Origin: Flectobacillus sp. BAB-3569
Lineage (GTDB): Bacteria; Bacteroidota; Bacteroidia; Cytophagales; Spirosomataceae
Assembly: GCF_002270355.1 (NCBI RefSeq)
Contig: NZ_NJFZ01000039.1
Location: 1 to 32,713, forward strand
Direction: 5' to 3'
Length of the DNA stretch: 32,713 bases
Shown: one piece after another, positions 8,505-17,562 of the stretch
How the letters are laid out: each line of letters starts with the position of its first letter
Position numbering within the stretch: position 1 is the first letter of the stretch
The notes under the pieces: generated by a model
Database searches by the model: none
What the model saw: only the letters and a program-made list of their open reading frames with translations
Told to the model about the DNA's origin: nothing
Program-made: the position numbers and the translations under genes

Positions 8505-8555
8505 AAATTAGCAAACGCTCCATAATCTGATTGACTATGGGGCGTTTGCTAATTT
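8505..8555 (+). terminator. strong hairpin after the receptor gene
   Basis: AAATTAGCAAACGC (8505-8518) pairs perfectly with GCGTTTGCTAATTT (8542-8555). The stem continues inward through TCCATA/TATGGG with one G-T pair, about 20 bp in total. It lies 58 bp past the receptor stop codon. There is no long T run, so it may act through the stem plus the AT-rich flank. Confidence 0.7.
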
Positions 8556-8730
8556 ATACCTTAGGTTTAGGATAAAAGTAATACTCGATACTGTATTTAA
8601 AAGACAAATAGCTTCATAAATGAAAATAGATAAAACAAGCTATTCTCCAGAATGGGATGATTACTCATCTTCGGACATATCTTTGATTAGCTCAAAAATT
8701 TAAGGGTATGTTATACCCTCATTGTAACTT

Positions 8731-8787
8731 GTTAACGGCGTAAACACCATAGTTAACTCGTGTAAATGATTGGTTAACAGTGTATAC
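8731..8787. repeat. 21-bp periodic array of GTTAAC/GTAAAC hexamers
   Basis: GTTAAC occurs at 8731, 8752 and 8773, exactly 21 bp apart. Between them lie GTAAAC (8740), GTAAAT (8762) and GTATAC (8782), 9-10 bp after each. The same hexamers with the same 9-12 and 21 bp steps occur at 2588-2665. The spacing equals about one and two turns of B-DNA. Confidence 0.65.
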
Positions 8788-9061
8788 TCTAATTTATATA
8801 AGTACTGCTGTAAACATTTGAATAAAAAACGCTCAGGATTTATGCATTGAAATGTTTGAAAGCTATAACAATTTGCTGCTCTAAAAATTGTATCAAAGAA
8901 CCTCCTTGATTCAAACTCCTTCATAATCTTGGCAATATCACTTTCTATCCCTAAAATCGGCGTTTTATCCCAGAAATTTTGTAGCCTTTACCTGTCAATC
9001 TAATTTCATTCTATAATCAAATATCAAGCAATTAAACACTCGGCGGAGATACGCAATAGCA

Positions 9062-9628
9062 ATGAAAAAATCATCTTTTCTACCCGTAATTTTATCAGCA
9101 TTGTGTTTCAGTTTACTATTTACTAATTGTAAAGGCCCAGCAGGGGACGTTGGTCCAGCTGGAGTGGCAGGACCTGTAGGGCCAGCTGGACCCTCAGGCC
9201 CTGCTGGACAAACTGGCAATGCCAACGTGATTCAAATCTCATACACAGCCAAAACTTGGGCGACAGCGAAAGGCTCAGCTCAACAATTTGTTTTCCCTTC
9301 TAACGTCACGACGGCAATAATGAATAATAGTGCTTTATTAGTCTATATGACCGATGGTACACCAAATAACACAACCTCTTATGGTTGGTATGCTATACCT
9401 GGTATTGTTCCATCAAATGGAGTAGAACATGAATTCTATACACAAACTACATTTGCTGGAAACACCGCAGGAATAAATATTTATAGAAAAGTAGCTTCGA
9501 CTTCAACACTATCAGCTTCAACTCGTATAGTGATTATTCCTGCAAACGACATACGTAGTGGGCGTAAAGCAGCAGTAGATTTCTCTGATTATAATGCTGT
9601 AAAAGCGTATTACAACCTAGAGGATTAA
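9062..9628 (+). CDS. collagen-like lipoprotein
   Basis: The 188-residue product begins with a lipoprotein signal peptide ending at the lipobox LFTNC (C23). Gly-X-Y repeats follow directly (GPAGDVGPAGVAGPVGPAGP and further to GQTG). The remaining 130 residues have a beta-rich appearance with many Thr, Ser and Tyr and no recognised domain. Proteins with a short collagen stalk behind a lipid anchor are common in Bacteroidota and are presumed to be displayed on the outer membrane. GC in the collagen stretch is clearly higher than in the flanks because of Gly/Pro/Ala codons. Function is unknown. Confidence 0.88.
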   Translation: MKKSSFLPVILSALCFSLLFTNCKGPAGDVGPAGVAGPVGPAGPSGPAGQTGNANVIQISYTAKTWATAKGSAQQFVFPSNVTTAIMNNSALLVYMTDGTPNNTTSYGWYAIPGIVPSNGVEHEFYTQTTFAGNTAGINIYRKVASTSTLSASTRIVIIPANDIRSGRKAAVDFSDYNAVKAYYNLED

Positions 9629-9630
9629 TA

Positions 9631-9790
9631 AGTTAGTAGGTAAAAAAAATTAAGATTGTGCTTTAGGCTTTCAGGTAACGGCTTTCGGCGGTGGGCTTTG
9701 GGAAAAAGTATACCTGTGGTTATTAAAAATATTTTAACACTCTTTGCCTTGTGCCCGTTGCCTAATGCCTAAACAAATATTCTGCACGAA
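9631..9790 (-). repeat. dispersed intergenic repeat, copy in reverse orientation
   Basis: Read on the minus strand it runs from TTCGTGCAGA through TTTAGGCATTAGGCAACGGG, CACAAGGCAAAGAGTGTTAA and GCCGAAAGCCGTTACCTGAA to TTTTTACCTACTAACTT. These words recur in the same order at 24331-24637 and 30052-30217. A second reverse-orientation copy lies at about 9855-10020 because of the tandem duplication. No open frame is conserved between copies. Confidence 0.8.
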
Positions 9791-10098
9791 TACTTAAAAT
9801 TTATTGAAAGCAGTCTGCCGAAAATGCTGATTTAGAGTAGGCGATAAACACTTAATTAGTTACAGATAGGTAAAAAAAAATTAAGATTGTGCTTTAGGCT
9901 TTCAGGTAACGGCTTTCGGCGGTGGGCTTTGGGAAAAAGTATACCTGTGGTTACTAAAAATATTTTAACACTCTTTGCCTTGTGCCCGTTGCCTAGTGCC
10001 TAAACAAATATTCTGCACGAATACTTAAAATTTATTGAAAGCAGTCTGCCGAAAATGCTGATTTAGAGTAGGCGATAAACACTTAATTAGTTACAGAA
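9639..10098. repeat. 230-bp tandem duplication (two near-identical units)
   Basis: Unit 1 (9639-9868) and unit 2 (9869-10098) differ by two substitutions and one base in a poly-A run, plus the last few bases. Each unit contains a copy of the dispersed intergenic repeat in the reverse orientation and about 70 bp of leader that ends right at the ATG of the gene at 10099. The duplication is therefore recent, and it doubles the upstream region of that gene. Confidence 0.92.
9855..10020 (-). repeat. dispersed intergenic repeat, second reverse copy
   Basis: This is the copy carried by unit 2 of the tandem duplication. It differs from the 9631-9790 copy at two positions (TTACTAAAA for TTATTAAAA and CCTAGTGCC for CCTAATGCC). 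Confidence 0.8.
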
Positions 10099-10494
10099 AT
10101 GAAAAGATTATTCTTTACCCTCGCAATAATTCTGTTTATTGGACATTTTGCAGATGCCCAAAATCACAATACCCTGTGGTGTGACAAAGACATGAAACTA
10201 AAAAAACCACATCACTTCATGTTGCAAAAAACTACTGAACCAGGTAAACTTAATGCCAAAATGAAATGGGGAGCGCCAAATGGTAGTGCTACTTTTTCGG
10301 CTGCCAATTTAGAAATTACCAACGGCACTTGTGAATCTTGTAAGCCCCTTGGCGCTATTGGTTCGGGCAATTACGAGCAAAATTGGGTTATTAAGGTAAC
10401 TGATCCCTCAAAACCTGTAACATTTGCGTGGAAAACTGCAGGTACAATTAATGTATGCGGTACTGGAAAACTTGTTGTCCCTAAACCATTCTAA
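10099..10494 (+). CDS. small secreted protein of unknown function
   Basis: The 131-residue product has a clear signal peptide (MKRLFFTLAIILFIGHFADA, cleavage before QNHN). The mature part has four cysteines, in WCDKD, CESC and NVCGTG, which could form two disulfides in the periplasm. It has a KMKWG and WKTAG beta-type layout and no family I can name. The ATG directly follows the second unit of a tandem duplication, so its expression signals may be doubled. A strong terminator follows at 10528. It does not obviously belong to the kinase operon downstream. Confidence 0.75.
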   Translation: MKRLFFTLAIILFIGHFADAQNHNTLWCDKDMKLKKPHHFMLQKTTEPGKLNAKMKWGAPNGSATFSAANLEITNGTCESCKPLGAIGSGNYEQNWVIKVTDPSKPVTFAWKTAGTINVCGTGKLVVPKPF

Positions 10495-10527
10495 TCAAAT
10501 ATGACTTATATTTACGATTAGAGGATC

Positions 10528-10574
10528 AAAACACCTTTTCTCTTCATAAATAACGAATAGAAAAGGTGTTTTTT
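10528..10574 (+). terminator. rho-independent terminator
   Basis: AAAACACCTTTTCT (10528-10541) pairs perfectly with AGAAAAGGTGTTTT (10559-10572), and the right arm runs into six T. It lies 33 bp after the stop codon of the secreted protein and 20 bp before the kinase gene at 10595. Confidence 0.88.
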
Positions 10575-10594
10575 AGTACTACTATCCACTGAAA

Positions 10595-12399
10595 ATGCCC
10601 GACATACTTATCAAAATAGCACTTTTACTTTTAGCTTCTTATACTGTATTTGGGCAACCTCTCTCCCTACCTGAAAGTGAAGTCAAAAAGCTGAAACAAA
10701 ATTTAGAAGTAGGCTCCGAAGACACCAACAGCGTCATCAGCTTGTGGCGCTTGGCAAGATATCATACCATGACAGCGCCTCACCAAGCTGTAATATATGC
10801 GACGGAGTCAATCAAACTTGCCCGAAAACTCGATTACACTTATGGAGAATTGGTTTCTTTACAGGCATTGAGCTTTGTCTCAACCATCACAGGCGACTGG
10901 CAAAACGGTATGCAGTCGGCTTATGACGGTTTACAGATAAGTCAAGCAAAATACCCCAAGCTGGAAATCGTTTTTTATAACTTAATCGCCCTTGTTTACG
11001 AAAAACAACAAGATAGCAAACACCGATTAGAATGGTTGTTAAAAGCCAAAAACGATCCCGAAATAGAATCACTGCCCAACAACGGGAAATGGCTAATTTA
11101 CCATAATCTTGGTGAGGTTTACGAAAATCTAAACGAATTTGACTTGGCTATCTATTATGCAAAAATAGTAGATACTAATTGCCGAAGATTGAACATTCCC
11201 ATAGAGGTATCCTATGCCAATGCCATCATGGGAAGGGTAGAAAAAAAGCGTAAAAACTTTACACAGGCATTAAACTACCTAAGAACTGCGATTAGCTTCT
11301 CCAACAAATTTGGCAATCCTTTTTTAGAATCTGAGCAGTCGGTTGATTTGGCAGGAGTTTTTCAGGCAATGAACCAGCCAGACTCAGCTATTTTTTATGC
11401 AGAAAAAGCCTTAGCAGGCGGCCGACAATTCAAAAACTTAGTGCTTACCATAAGCGCCGCCAAAATTTTAGCTAAAATCTACGAGCAACAAGATCCAGCC
11501 AAAGCAATCAATTATCTAAACATAGTAAATGCTGCTAACGATAGCCTTTATACTTCTTCTAGAATTTTTCAAACACAAAATATTGTCAATACCATCAAAC
11601 AACGTGAACGAGAATTAGTAGAAGCTAAAAAGGAATACGACAATTCTATCCGACAAAATACGCTCATTGGATTTCTTATTTTTTTGGATTACTAACCCTT
11701 ATTTTGATTCGCAATAACCGCCAAAAACAAAAAAACAATGCGATTTTAAAAGATAAAAACCGAGAAATAAGACTTCAAAAAGAGGAAATAGAGAAAACCA
11801 TGGATCAGAAACAGATGCTCCTTTCTGAACTGCAACATCGTGTAAAAAATAATTTGCAGTATGTGATCAGCATCTTAGAAATCCAGAAAGAATCGGCGAG
11901 CCATAGCAACATTGACGACTTGATAAGAAGCAACCAGAATCGGATTCACTCGATTGCTTTACTCCATAAAAAATTGAATGTTTCAGAAAGTGTCAATGAG
12001 GTGGACTTGAAGCGGTACATAACCGACCTATCCGAACTCGTAAAGGATTCTTATGACATCAAAGAGAAAAATATTAGCCTGTTTATCACTTGTGAAATTG
12101 AGATTTTGTCTATCACAAAAGCACTACCACTGGGTTTGATTATCGTCGAGTTGGTTAGCAATAGCATGAAACACGCCTTCAAAAATCAAACAAAAGGCAT
12201 TATCAATATCGAAATCACACAAGAGAAAAACTCAAAAAAGAATTGCCTTCACTATATCGACAATGGCGTTGGCTTTGATTTTAAGAATGTACAAACCAAT
12301 GGGCTTGGCGTAGAAATCATGAAAGGACTGATTGACCAGCTCAATGGCACCGTAGAAACGCACCTCAAAAAAGGATTTGAACTGAAAATGTGTTTTTAA
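10595..12399 (+). CDS. TPR-repeat sensor histidine kinase (HisKA_2 type), frameshifted
   Basis: Two frames form one kinase. The first (10595-11695) has a signal peptide (MPDILIKIALLLLASYTVFG) and a periplasmic domain of TPR-like helices (for example WLIYHNLGEVYENLNEFDLA, ALNYLRTAISFSNKFGNPFL). It then breaks at LIGFLIF in a seven-base T run (11679-11685). Adding one T gives LIGFLIFFGLLTLILIRNNR, a transmembrane helix running straight into the second frame. That frame has a coiled coil, then HisKA_2 with the phospho-acceptor in LLSELQHRVKNNLQYVISIL, and a HATPase_c domain (VELVSNSMKHAF, HYIDNGVGFDF). The repaired protein has 601 residues. The response regulator starts 10 bp downstream. Confidence 0.9.
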
Positions 12400-12409
12400 C
12401 ACCTCTACC

Positions 12410-13087
12410 ATGAATTCAAAAGTAATACTAATCGTTGAAGACGATTTTCTGAATAGAAGACTTACTAAAAAAATTCTTCAAGAAAATAGCTATCAGGTTT
12501 TAGAAGCCAAAAATGCAGGTGAAGCCTTGGCAATTCTTAATAAAGAATGGGTTGATCTCATCATCCTTGACATCAATCTTGGAGAAGGAGAAATGGATGG
12601 CATAAGTCTGGGCAGTCACATTCAAAACAAACAGAAAGTACCGTTTATCTATCTGACAGCCTACGAAAATACCAACATCATCAGTGAAGCTGTCGCAACG
12701 TCGCCTTATTCTTACCTTACCAAACCTTTTAAAAATAGCGACTTGATAGCGTCTATTGAACTGGCGCTCATAAAATCTTCAAAGGAAGACAAACCTAAGC
12801 CTAGTATTTTGGTAAAAGATGGTGAATATAAAGTCGAGTTATTAGTAGAAGACATCAATTTCATCAATTCAGAAGGGAATTATTTACTCTTTTACACCAA
12901 TGACAAAACCTTTAAATCTCGTGCTACGATTTCACAAATTTTAGAATTACTACCTCCTTCAAAATTCATCCAAATTCATAGGGCATTTATAGTGAACAAA
13001 GATAAAATTGAGAAGTATAACACTAAAAATGTAGTCATAAAAAATACCATCATACCACTATCCAAGAAAGATCTCTTTGATAGGTAA
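12410..13087 (+). CDS. LytTR-type response regulator
   Basis: The 225-residue protein has an N-terminal receiver domain with the acidic pair E10-D11-D12 (ILIVEDDFLNRRL), phospho-aspartate D54 (VDLIILDINLGEGEMDG), T83 (FIYLTAY) and K105 (YLTKPF). A LytTR DNA-binding domain follows at about 130-225 (LLVEDINFINSEGNYLLFYT, FIQIHRAFIVNKDKIEKY). It follows the TPR kinase by 10 bp and is surely its partner. Unlike the other LytTR regulator in the window, its frame is intact. Targets are unknown; the FecA-like receptor downstream is on the same strand but has its own promoter. Confidence 0.93.
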   Translation: MNSKVILIVEDDFLNRRLTKKILQENSYQVLEAKNAGEALAILNKEWVDLIILDINLGEGEMDGISLGSHIQNKQKVPFIYLTAYENTNIISEAVATSPYSYLTKPFKNSDLIASIELALIKSSKEDKPKPSILVKDGEYKVELLVEDINFINSEGNYLLFYTNDKTFKSRATISQILELLPPSKFIQIHRAFIVNKDKIEKYNTKNVVIKNTIIPLSKKDLFDR

Positions 13088-13475
13088 GATAGCCTTGCCA
13101 TAACGTGTCCTTGCCTAAAATAGAGTTGCCTTTAGTTTTAGCCAATTTTTTTAAGAAAAATTATACTTTTTAAGGTAAATAAAAATCTTTCCGAAGTCAT
13201 GAGCTGAAAGCTGAACACTCAATGGTTGAATTAAATTTTGCCTACGAACCTAAGGAACAATAAAGAATGAATTAATCATATACCTGCAACACACCTTGTT
13301 TATATTCCTAATAATGAGACTATTACAATATATCACATAGTGTATACTTACATTTTTCTCTTATTCATTAATAATAATCATAAATTTTTTTAATCATCTT
13401 TATTCTACTCTTTCTAGTTGAGAAAAACATTTCATACATAATTTTGTTTTTATTTGTAATTAATCTAAATAAATT
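13088..13475. other. intergenic region ahead of the FecA-like receptor
   Basis: Apart from the promoter at 13418-13446 I see no gene, no strong hairpin and no repeat in these 388 bp. The sequence is very AT-rich near the promoter. Confidence 0.6.
13418..13446 (+). promoter_or_regulatory. Bacteroidota-type promoter
   Basis: TTG at 13418-13420 and TAATTTTG (consensus TAnnTTTG) at 13439-13446 are separated by 18 bp, which fits the -33/-7 pattern used by the primary sigma factor of Bacteroidota. The -7 box lies 29 bp before the ATG of the receptor gene. Confidence 0.6.
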
Positions 13476-15710
13476 ATGAATGTTAAAATCTCTTGCTTAC
13501 TACTCGTATTTAGTACAACAACTTGGGCTCAAAATCAACAATCCGTAAGTGATAGTTCAAAGGTATTAGAAGAAGTTACGATTGTAGAAAGTAAATCAAA
13601 AATACTCTTTGGCTCTGGAGAGTACATAAATAATCAGAGGTTATCTAATCTTAATCAACCTGATATAAACAAAGTATTACGAGTTGTACCTGGGGTAAAT
13701 ATTCGAGATGAAGAAGGATTTGGGCTAAGACCCAACATAGGTCTTAGAGGTACTCCAGTGAACAGAAGTGCCAAAATTACACTGATGGAAGATGGCATAC
13801 TAATAGCACCAGCGCCGTACGCTGACCCATCTGCATACTACTTTCCAACGTTTGCTCGCATGGCTGGTGTCGAGGTATTGAAGGGAAGTAGCCAAATAAA
13901 GTATGGACCTTACACTATCGGTGGCGCGGTAAATCTTTTGTCGACGCCAATTCCAGACTCATTTAAAGGATTAGGACAGGTGTCTTATGGAAGTTTTGGA
14001 ACAAATCAGCAACGTTTTTGGGTTGGAGATTCTCAAAGCAGGTTTGACTATTTATTTGAAGTGAATCGACTGGCAAGCAATGGATTTAAAGAACTCGATA
14101 ATGGTGGAAATACAGGTTTTGATCGTCGTGATTTTATGGCTAAACTTCGTTGGCATACAGCGATGGACGCTAAAATAAAGCAATCTCTTACTTTAAAAGT
14201 AGTGAATACTACAGAAGATGGTAATGAGTCTTATTTAGGTCTCACTTATCAGGATTTCCTTAAGAATCCCAATCGTCGTTATGCGGCTACTCAAAAGGAT
14301 TTATTAACTATTCAGCATCAGGATATTAGCTTGAGTCATTCCATTGCCTTATCTCGAAAAATTTCTGTCAATACGACTGCTTATTATTCATATACTTTTC
14401 GTGATTGGGGTCGTGTAAACAGTATTGGAGATCAAAGCATTAATAACATTCTGAGCAATCCAGCAGCATATTCTACTGCCTATAGTATTATGACTGGAGA
14501 AAGTGATGGCAAAGTGGTTTTTCAAGGTGCAGCTAGGAAGTATTACAGTAAAGGAATACAAACAAACCTTCAATATCAATTCTCATCTGGAGCGGTCTCT
14601 CACAAAATTCAATTGGGCTTAAGAATACATGATGACCGTGCAGACCGGTTGGCTACTCAATCGACATATAATATGACCAAAAAGGTTATGGTTCTTACTA
14701 GTGCTGGTGTAAATGGGAATAGCGAAAACCAAATCAGATATGCAAGTAGTACGGCTACGTATTTATCCTATATTTTACACTTCAAAAACCTTACGATTAA
14801 CCCTGGGGTAAGATATGAAGATATTAGTTTGAAAATTGAAAACTTTGGAACGGCTGATAATGGCAGGTTAGGAACTAACCTACGTAGAGGTGAAAATCAA
14901 ATTAGTGTTTTTCTTCCAAGTATAGGTCTAAATTATGAAATAAATAACTACAGCAGCCTTTTTGCAGGGATTTATAAGGGTTTCTCTCCTCCTGGTACAC
15001 CTATGACAAATACCTCAAATGTACAAGCAAAACCAGAATCGGCTCTTAATTATGAGGTAGGTTATCGATTAGAGAAAAGTGGGATAAAATCTCAATTAAC
15101 ACTATTCCACAATAACTATTCTAATATTTTGGGTTCAGATAATATGTCGGGTGGTGGGCTTGGTACAGGCGATACCTATAATGCAGGTAATGCTAATACT
15201 GATGGAATTGAGTTTAGCTTAGGTTATGACCTACTCCAGCTCATGAAAGACGCTAACACTAAATTGCCTCTAAATCTTGCCTATACTTATACAGATGCCA
15301 GATTTGGAGATACATTTATAAATGCTGGGGGTGATTGGGGTAATTCAACGATTAATTCAGGCGATATCATTCCATTTATCACGCCACATCAGTTGAATGT
15401 AAGTTTAGGAATGGAAAAAGAAAAACTGTCCATTTATCTTACAGGTAGATATACAGGAGCTACTCGAATTAAACCAAGTCAAGGGACCTCGATTCTCCCG
15501 GGAAATACGGTGGCATATAACGATGTAAATACCTTACCTGCTTATTGGATTTTTGATATTAGTGGAAATTATAAGTGGTCAAAGCTATTAACGAGCTTTG
15601 TTCTTATTAATAACCTTACTAATAACCAACCAATTGTAGCTAATCTACCTCAAGGATATCGTTCAAATATTCCGCTAAGTCTAACGGTAGGTTTAAAAGT
15701 TACACTTTAG
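13476..15710 (+). CDS. TonB-dependent receptor, FecA-like
   Basis: The 744-residue protein has a signal peptide (MNVKISCLLLVFSTTTWAQ). A plug domain follows directly (about 30-170), with INKVLRVVPGVNIRDEEGFG, LRPNIGLRGT, EDGILIAPAPYADPSAYYFP, VEVLKGSSQIKYGPYTIGGA. The 22-strand-type barrel ends in VGLKVTL. The plug words match the iron(III) dicitrate receptor group, so ferric-chelate uptake is likely, but the ligand cannot be fixed from sequence. There is no N-terminal signalling domain, no carboxypeptidase-like domain and no fecR/sigma factor beside it. It is preceded by its own promoter and faces hsdM across a palindromic element. Confidence 0.92.
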   Translation: MNVKISCLLLVFSTTTWAQNQQSVSDSSKVLEEVTIVESKSKILFGSGEYINNQRLSNLNQPDINKVLRVVPGVNIRDEEGFGLRPNIGLRGTPVNRSAKITLMEDGILIAPAPYADPSAYYFPTFARMAGVEVLKGSSQIKYGPYTIGGAVNLLSTPIPDSFKGLGQVSYGSFGTNQQRFWVGDSQSRFDYLFEVNRLASNGFKELDNGGNTGFDRRDFMAKLRWHTAMDAKIKQSLTLKVVNTTEDGNESYLGLTYQDFLKNPNRRYAATQKDLLTIQHQDISLSHSIALSRKISVNTTAYYSYTFRDWGRVNSIGDQSINNILSNPAAYSTAYSIMTGESDGKVVFQGAARKYYSKGIQTNLQYQFSSGAVSHKIQLGLRIHDDRADRLATQSTYNMTKKVMVLTSAGVNGNSENQIRYASSTATYLSYILHFKNLTINPGVRYEDISLKIENFGTADNGRLGTNLRRGENQISVFLPSIGLNYEINNYSSLFAGIYKGFSPPGTPMTNTSNVQAKPESALNYEVGYRLEKSGIKSQLTLFHNNYSNILGSDNMSGGGLGTGDTYNAGNANTDGIEFSLGYDLLQLMKDANTKLPLNLAYTYTDARFGDTFINAGGDWGNSTINSGDIIPFITPHQLNVSLGMEKEKLSIYLTGRYTGATRIKPSQGTSILPGNTVAYNDVNTLPAYWIFDISGNYKWSKLLTSFVLINNLTNNQPIVANLPQGYRSNIPLSLTVGLKVTL

Positions 15711-15851
15711 TTTAAATGGGCTAAAGTAATCCCATAGAATAAGACCAACATCCATCAGTGCGTTTACGAAAAGATTGTCTGCTTTGATCTATATCATTGT
15801 GCTGTTTTCAATCTGTCTCGCTCACAGGATGTTTCACCAAGTCGTCTTGTT

Positions 15852-15918
15852 GTCGGCTTCCCATTTTTAATACAGATTATGTATATTGTTGAACTGTACT
15901 AAAAATACGAAGCCGACA
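15852..15918. repeat. palindromic element with facing IS-type ends (possible bidirectional terminator)
   Basis: TGTCGGCTTCCCATTTTTAA TACAG at the left faces CTGTACTAAAAATACGAAGC CGACA at the right; the arms match at nearly all of about 25 positions. The left arm is almost identical to 1758-1782 next to the IS5 remnant. It looks like a mobile element reduced to its two ends. It lies between two convergent genes, so the long hairpin may also end transcription from both sides. Confidence 0.65.
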
Positions 15919-15935
15919 AAACAAGAATACTATTT

Positions 15936-17453
15936 CTATTCTTCAATACTGATTGTTTCCATAATTTCTTTGAAACTATTCAGCCCTGCTTCGATGTTTT
16001 CGATGATTTCGTTGGCCAATACATCTGGATCTGGCAGATTATCCAAATCGGTAAGGCTTTTGTCTTTTATCCAAAATATATCTAAGTTGGTTTTATCTCG
16101 CTCAATGATTTCATCATAACTGAATTTACGCCATCTTCCTTCTGGATTTGCTTCGCTCCAAGTCTCTACTCGTTTGTTACGATTTTCTGGATGATAGCAC
16201 TCGACAAAGTCTTTTAAATCCGCTGAGCTCATTGGATTCTTTTTCAGTGTATGACTAATATTGCTACGATAATCATAAATCCACACTTCTTTTGTCCAAG
16301 GGTCTTTGGAGGCTGGTTTGTTGTCGAAAAACAATACGTTTGCTTTTACACCTTGTGCATAGAAAATACCCGTTGGTAGTCTTAAAATGGTATGCAGTTC
16401 GGTCGTTTTCAACAACTCCTTTCTAATCGTCTCTCCTGCTCCACCTTCAAACAGCACATTGTCGGGCAATACAACAGCGGCTTCACCATTGATTTTCAAC
16501 AATGTTTTGATGTGTTGCATAAAGTTCAGTTGTTTGTTGGCGGTGGTGGCTACAAAGTCCTGACGATTGATGATGTAATCTTGTTTTTCTTGTTTACCCT
16601 CTTCGTTGGTAATGGTCATGCTACTTTTTTTGCCAAAAGGCGGATTGGCCAAGACATAATCAAAACGCTGTCCATTATCCGAAATCAAAGCATCAGCCGA
16701 AGAGATAAAGGTATCTCCATCTATTTCCCCAATGTTGTGCAAGAACATATTCATCAAGCACATTCTTCGGGTATTGGCTACGATTTCATTACCATAAAAA
16801 GTTTTATTTTTCAAAAACTCCTTTTCTTCTTTGTCTAAGCTTTGACTTTTGATAAAATCATAAGCCGCCAAAAAGAAGCCTCCTGTGCCACAAGCGGGGT
16901 CGTTGATGGTTTTTAGTGGCTTGGGACGCACACAGGCTACAATGGTTTTAATCAACGAACGTGGGGTAAAATATTGCCCTGCTCCACTTTTGGTATCTTC
17001 GGCATTTTTCTCCAAAAGTCCTTCGTAAATTTTGCCCTTGATGTCTGTTCCCATTAAGCTCCATTGCTCTTTGTCTATCAAATCAATGATTTTAAGGAGC
17101 TTGGATGGGTCTTGTATTTTGTTTTGGCTTTTGGTAAAAATTTGCCCCAAAATGCCTTTTTCAGTACCCAAACTTCTGAGCATTTGGTTGTAAAAATTCT
17201 CAAGCTCTAAGCCTCGCTTTTGCGATAAGGTTTGCCAGTCGCAAGTTTCGGCTTCTGGTAATTCTTCCCCTTCGGCATTTTTGAGTTTAGGAAACTTTAA
17301 GCCTTTGTTGTAAGGTGGTTTGTTTAACTCATCGGCCATTTTGAGAAATAGCAAATAGGTGATTTGCTCTAAATAATCGCCATAACTTACGCCATCGTCA
17401 CGAAGGACGTTGGCGAATCCCCACACTTTTGATATAATTGCACTTTCTGACAT
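15936..17453 (-). CDS. hsdM: type I restriction-modification system methyltransferase subunit HsdM
   Basis: The 505-residue protein is an N6-adenine DNA methyltransferase. An HsdM N-terminal helical domain (about 7-150) precedes the N6_Mtase domain with AGQYFTPRSLI (158-168), the AdoMet-binding motif I DPACGTGG (185-192) and the catalytic motif IV NPPFG (270-274). It modifies the site chosen by HsdS and is needed for both methylation and restriction. The gene is the last of the minus-strand operon, separated from hsdS by an inserted S23-type gene and AATTACGA repeats. Length and motifs are complete. Confidence 0.97.
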   Translation of the reverse strand: MSESAIISKVWGFANVLRDDGVSYGDYLEQITYLLFLKMADELNKPPYNKGLKFPKLKNAEGEELPEAETCDWQTLSQKRGLELENFYNQMLRSLGTEKGILGQIFTKSQNKIQDPSKLLKIIDLIDKEQWSLMGTDIKGKIYEGLLEKNAEDTKSGAGQYFTPRSLIKTIVACVRPKPLKTINDPACGTGGFFLAAYDFIKSQSLDKEEKEFLKNKTFYGNEIVANTRRMCLMNMFLHNIGEIDGDTFISSADALISDNGQRFDYVLANPPFGKKSSMTITNEEGKQEKQDYIINRQDFVATTANKQLNFMQHIKTLLKINGEAAVVLPDNVLFEGGAGETIRKELLKTTELHTILRLPTGIFYAQGVKANVLFFDNKPASKDPWTKEVWIYDYRSNISHTLKKNPMSSADLKDFVECYHPENRNKRVETWSEANPEGRWRKFSYDEIIERDKTNLDIFWIKDKSLTDLDNLPDPDVLANEIIENIEAGLNSFKEIMETISIEE

Positions 17454-17562
17454 CTTATTTTAATTACGAATTACGATTATTTAATTACGAATCTTCAATT
17501 ACGAATTACGAGGCTTGTTATTTAAACTTTTTTCGTAATTCCTAATTTATCATTCGTAATTC
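17454..17562. repeat. AATTACGA repeats between hsdM and the S23 gene
   Basis: AATTACGAATTACGA occurs twice and AATTACGA a further time in direct orientation (17462-17511). Inverted copies CGTAATTCC and ATTCGTAATTC follow (17534-17562). The same words flank the other side of the S23 gene (17931-18008), so the gene sits between two blocks of the same repeat. Confidence 0.8.

Larger units (their letters stand above)
8447..9061. other. intergenic region with terminator and hexamer array
   Basis: Besides the terminator, the region holds a 27-codon open frame (8620-8703, MKIDKTSYSPEWDDYSSSDI) of unknown value and a small hairpin AGGGTAT/ATACCCT at 8703-8719. It also holds the phased GTWWAC array at 8731-8787. 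A minus-strand open frame at 8700-8924 has no recognisable family and is probably chance. Confidence 0.5.

Noticed and set aside
8700-8924. 74-residue minus-strand ORF
   Set aside because: It reads through the GTTAAC array, and the heptad-like Leu-Thr pattern is just the 21-bp DNA period. No family is recognised.
8995-9225. minus-strand ORF with Gly-Pro repeats
   Set aside because: It is the antisense of the collagen-like stretch; GGNCCN repeats read as Gly-Pro on both strands. The plus-strand frame has the lipobox signal peptide.
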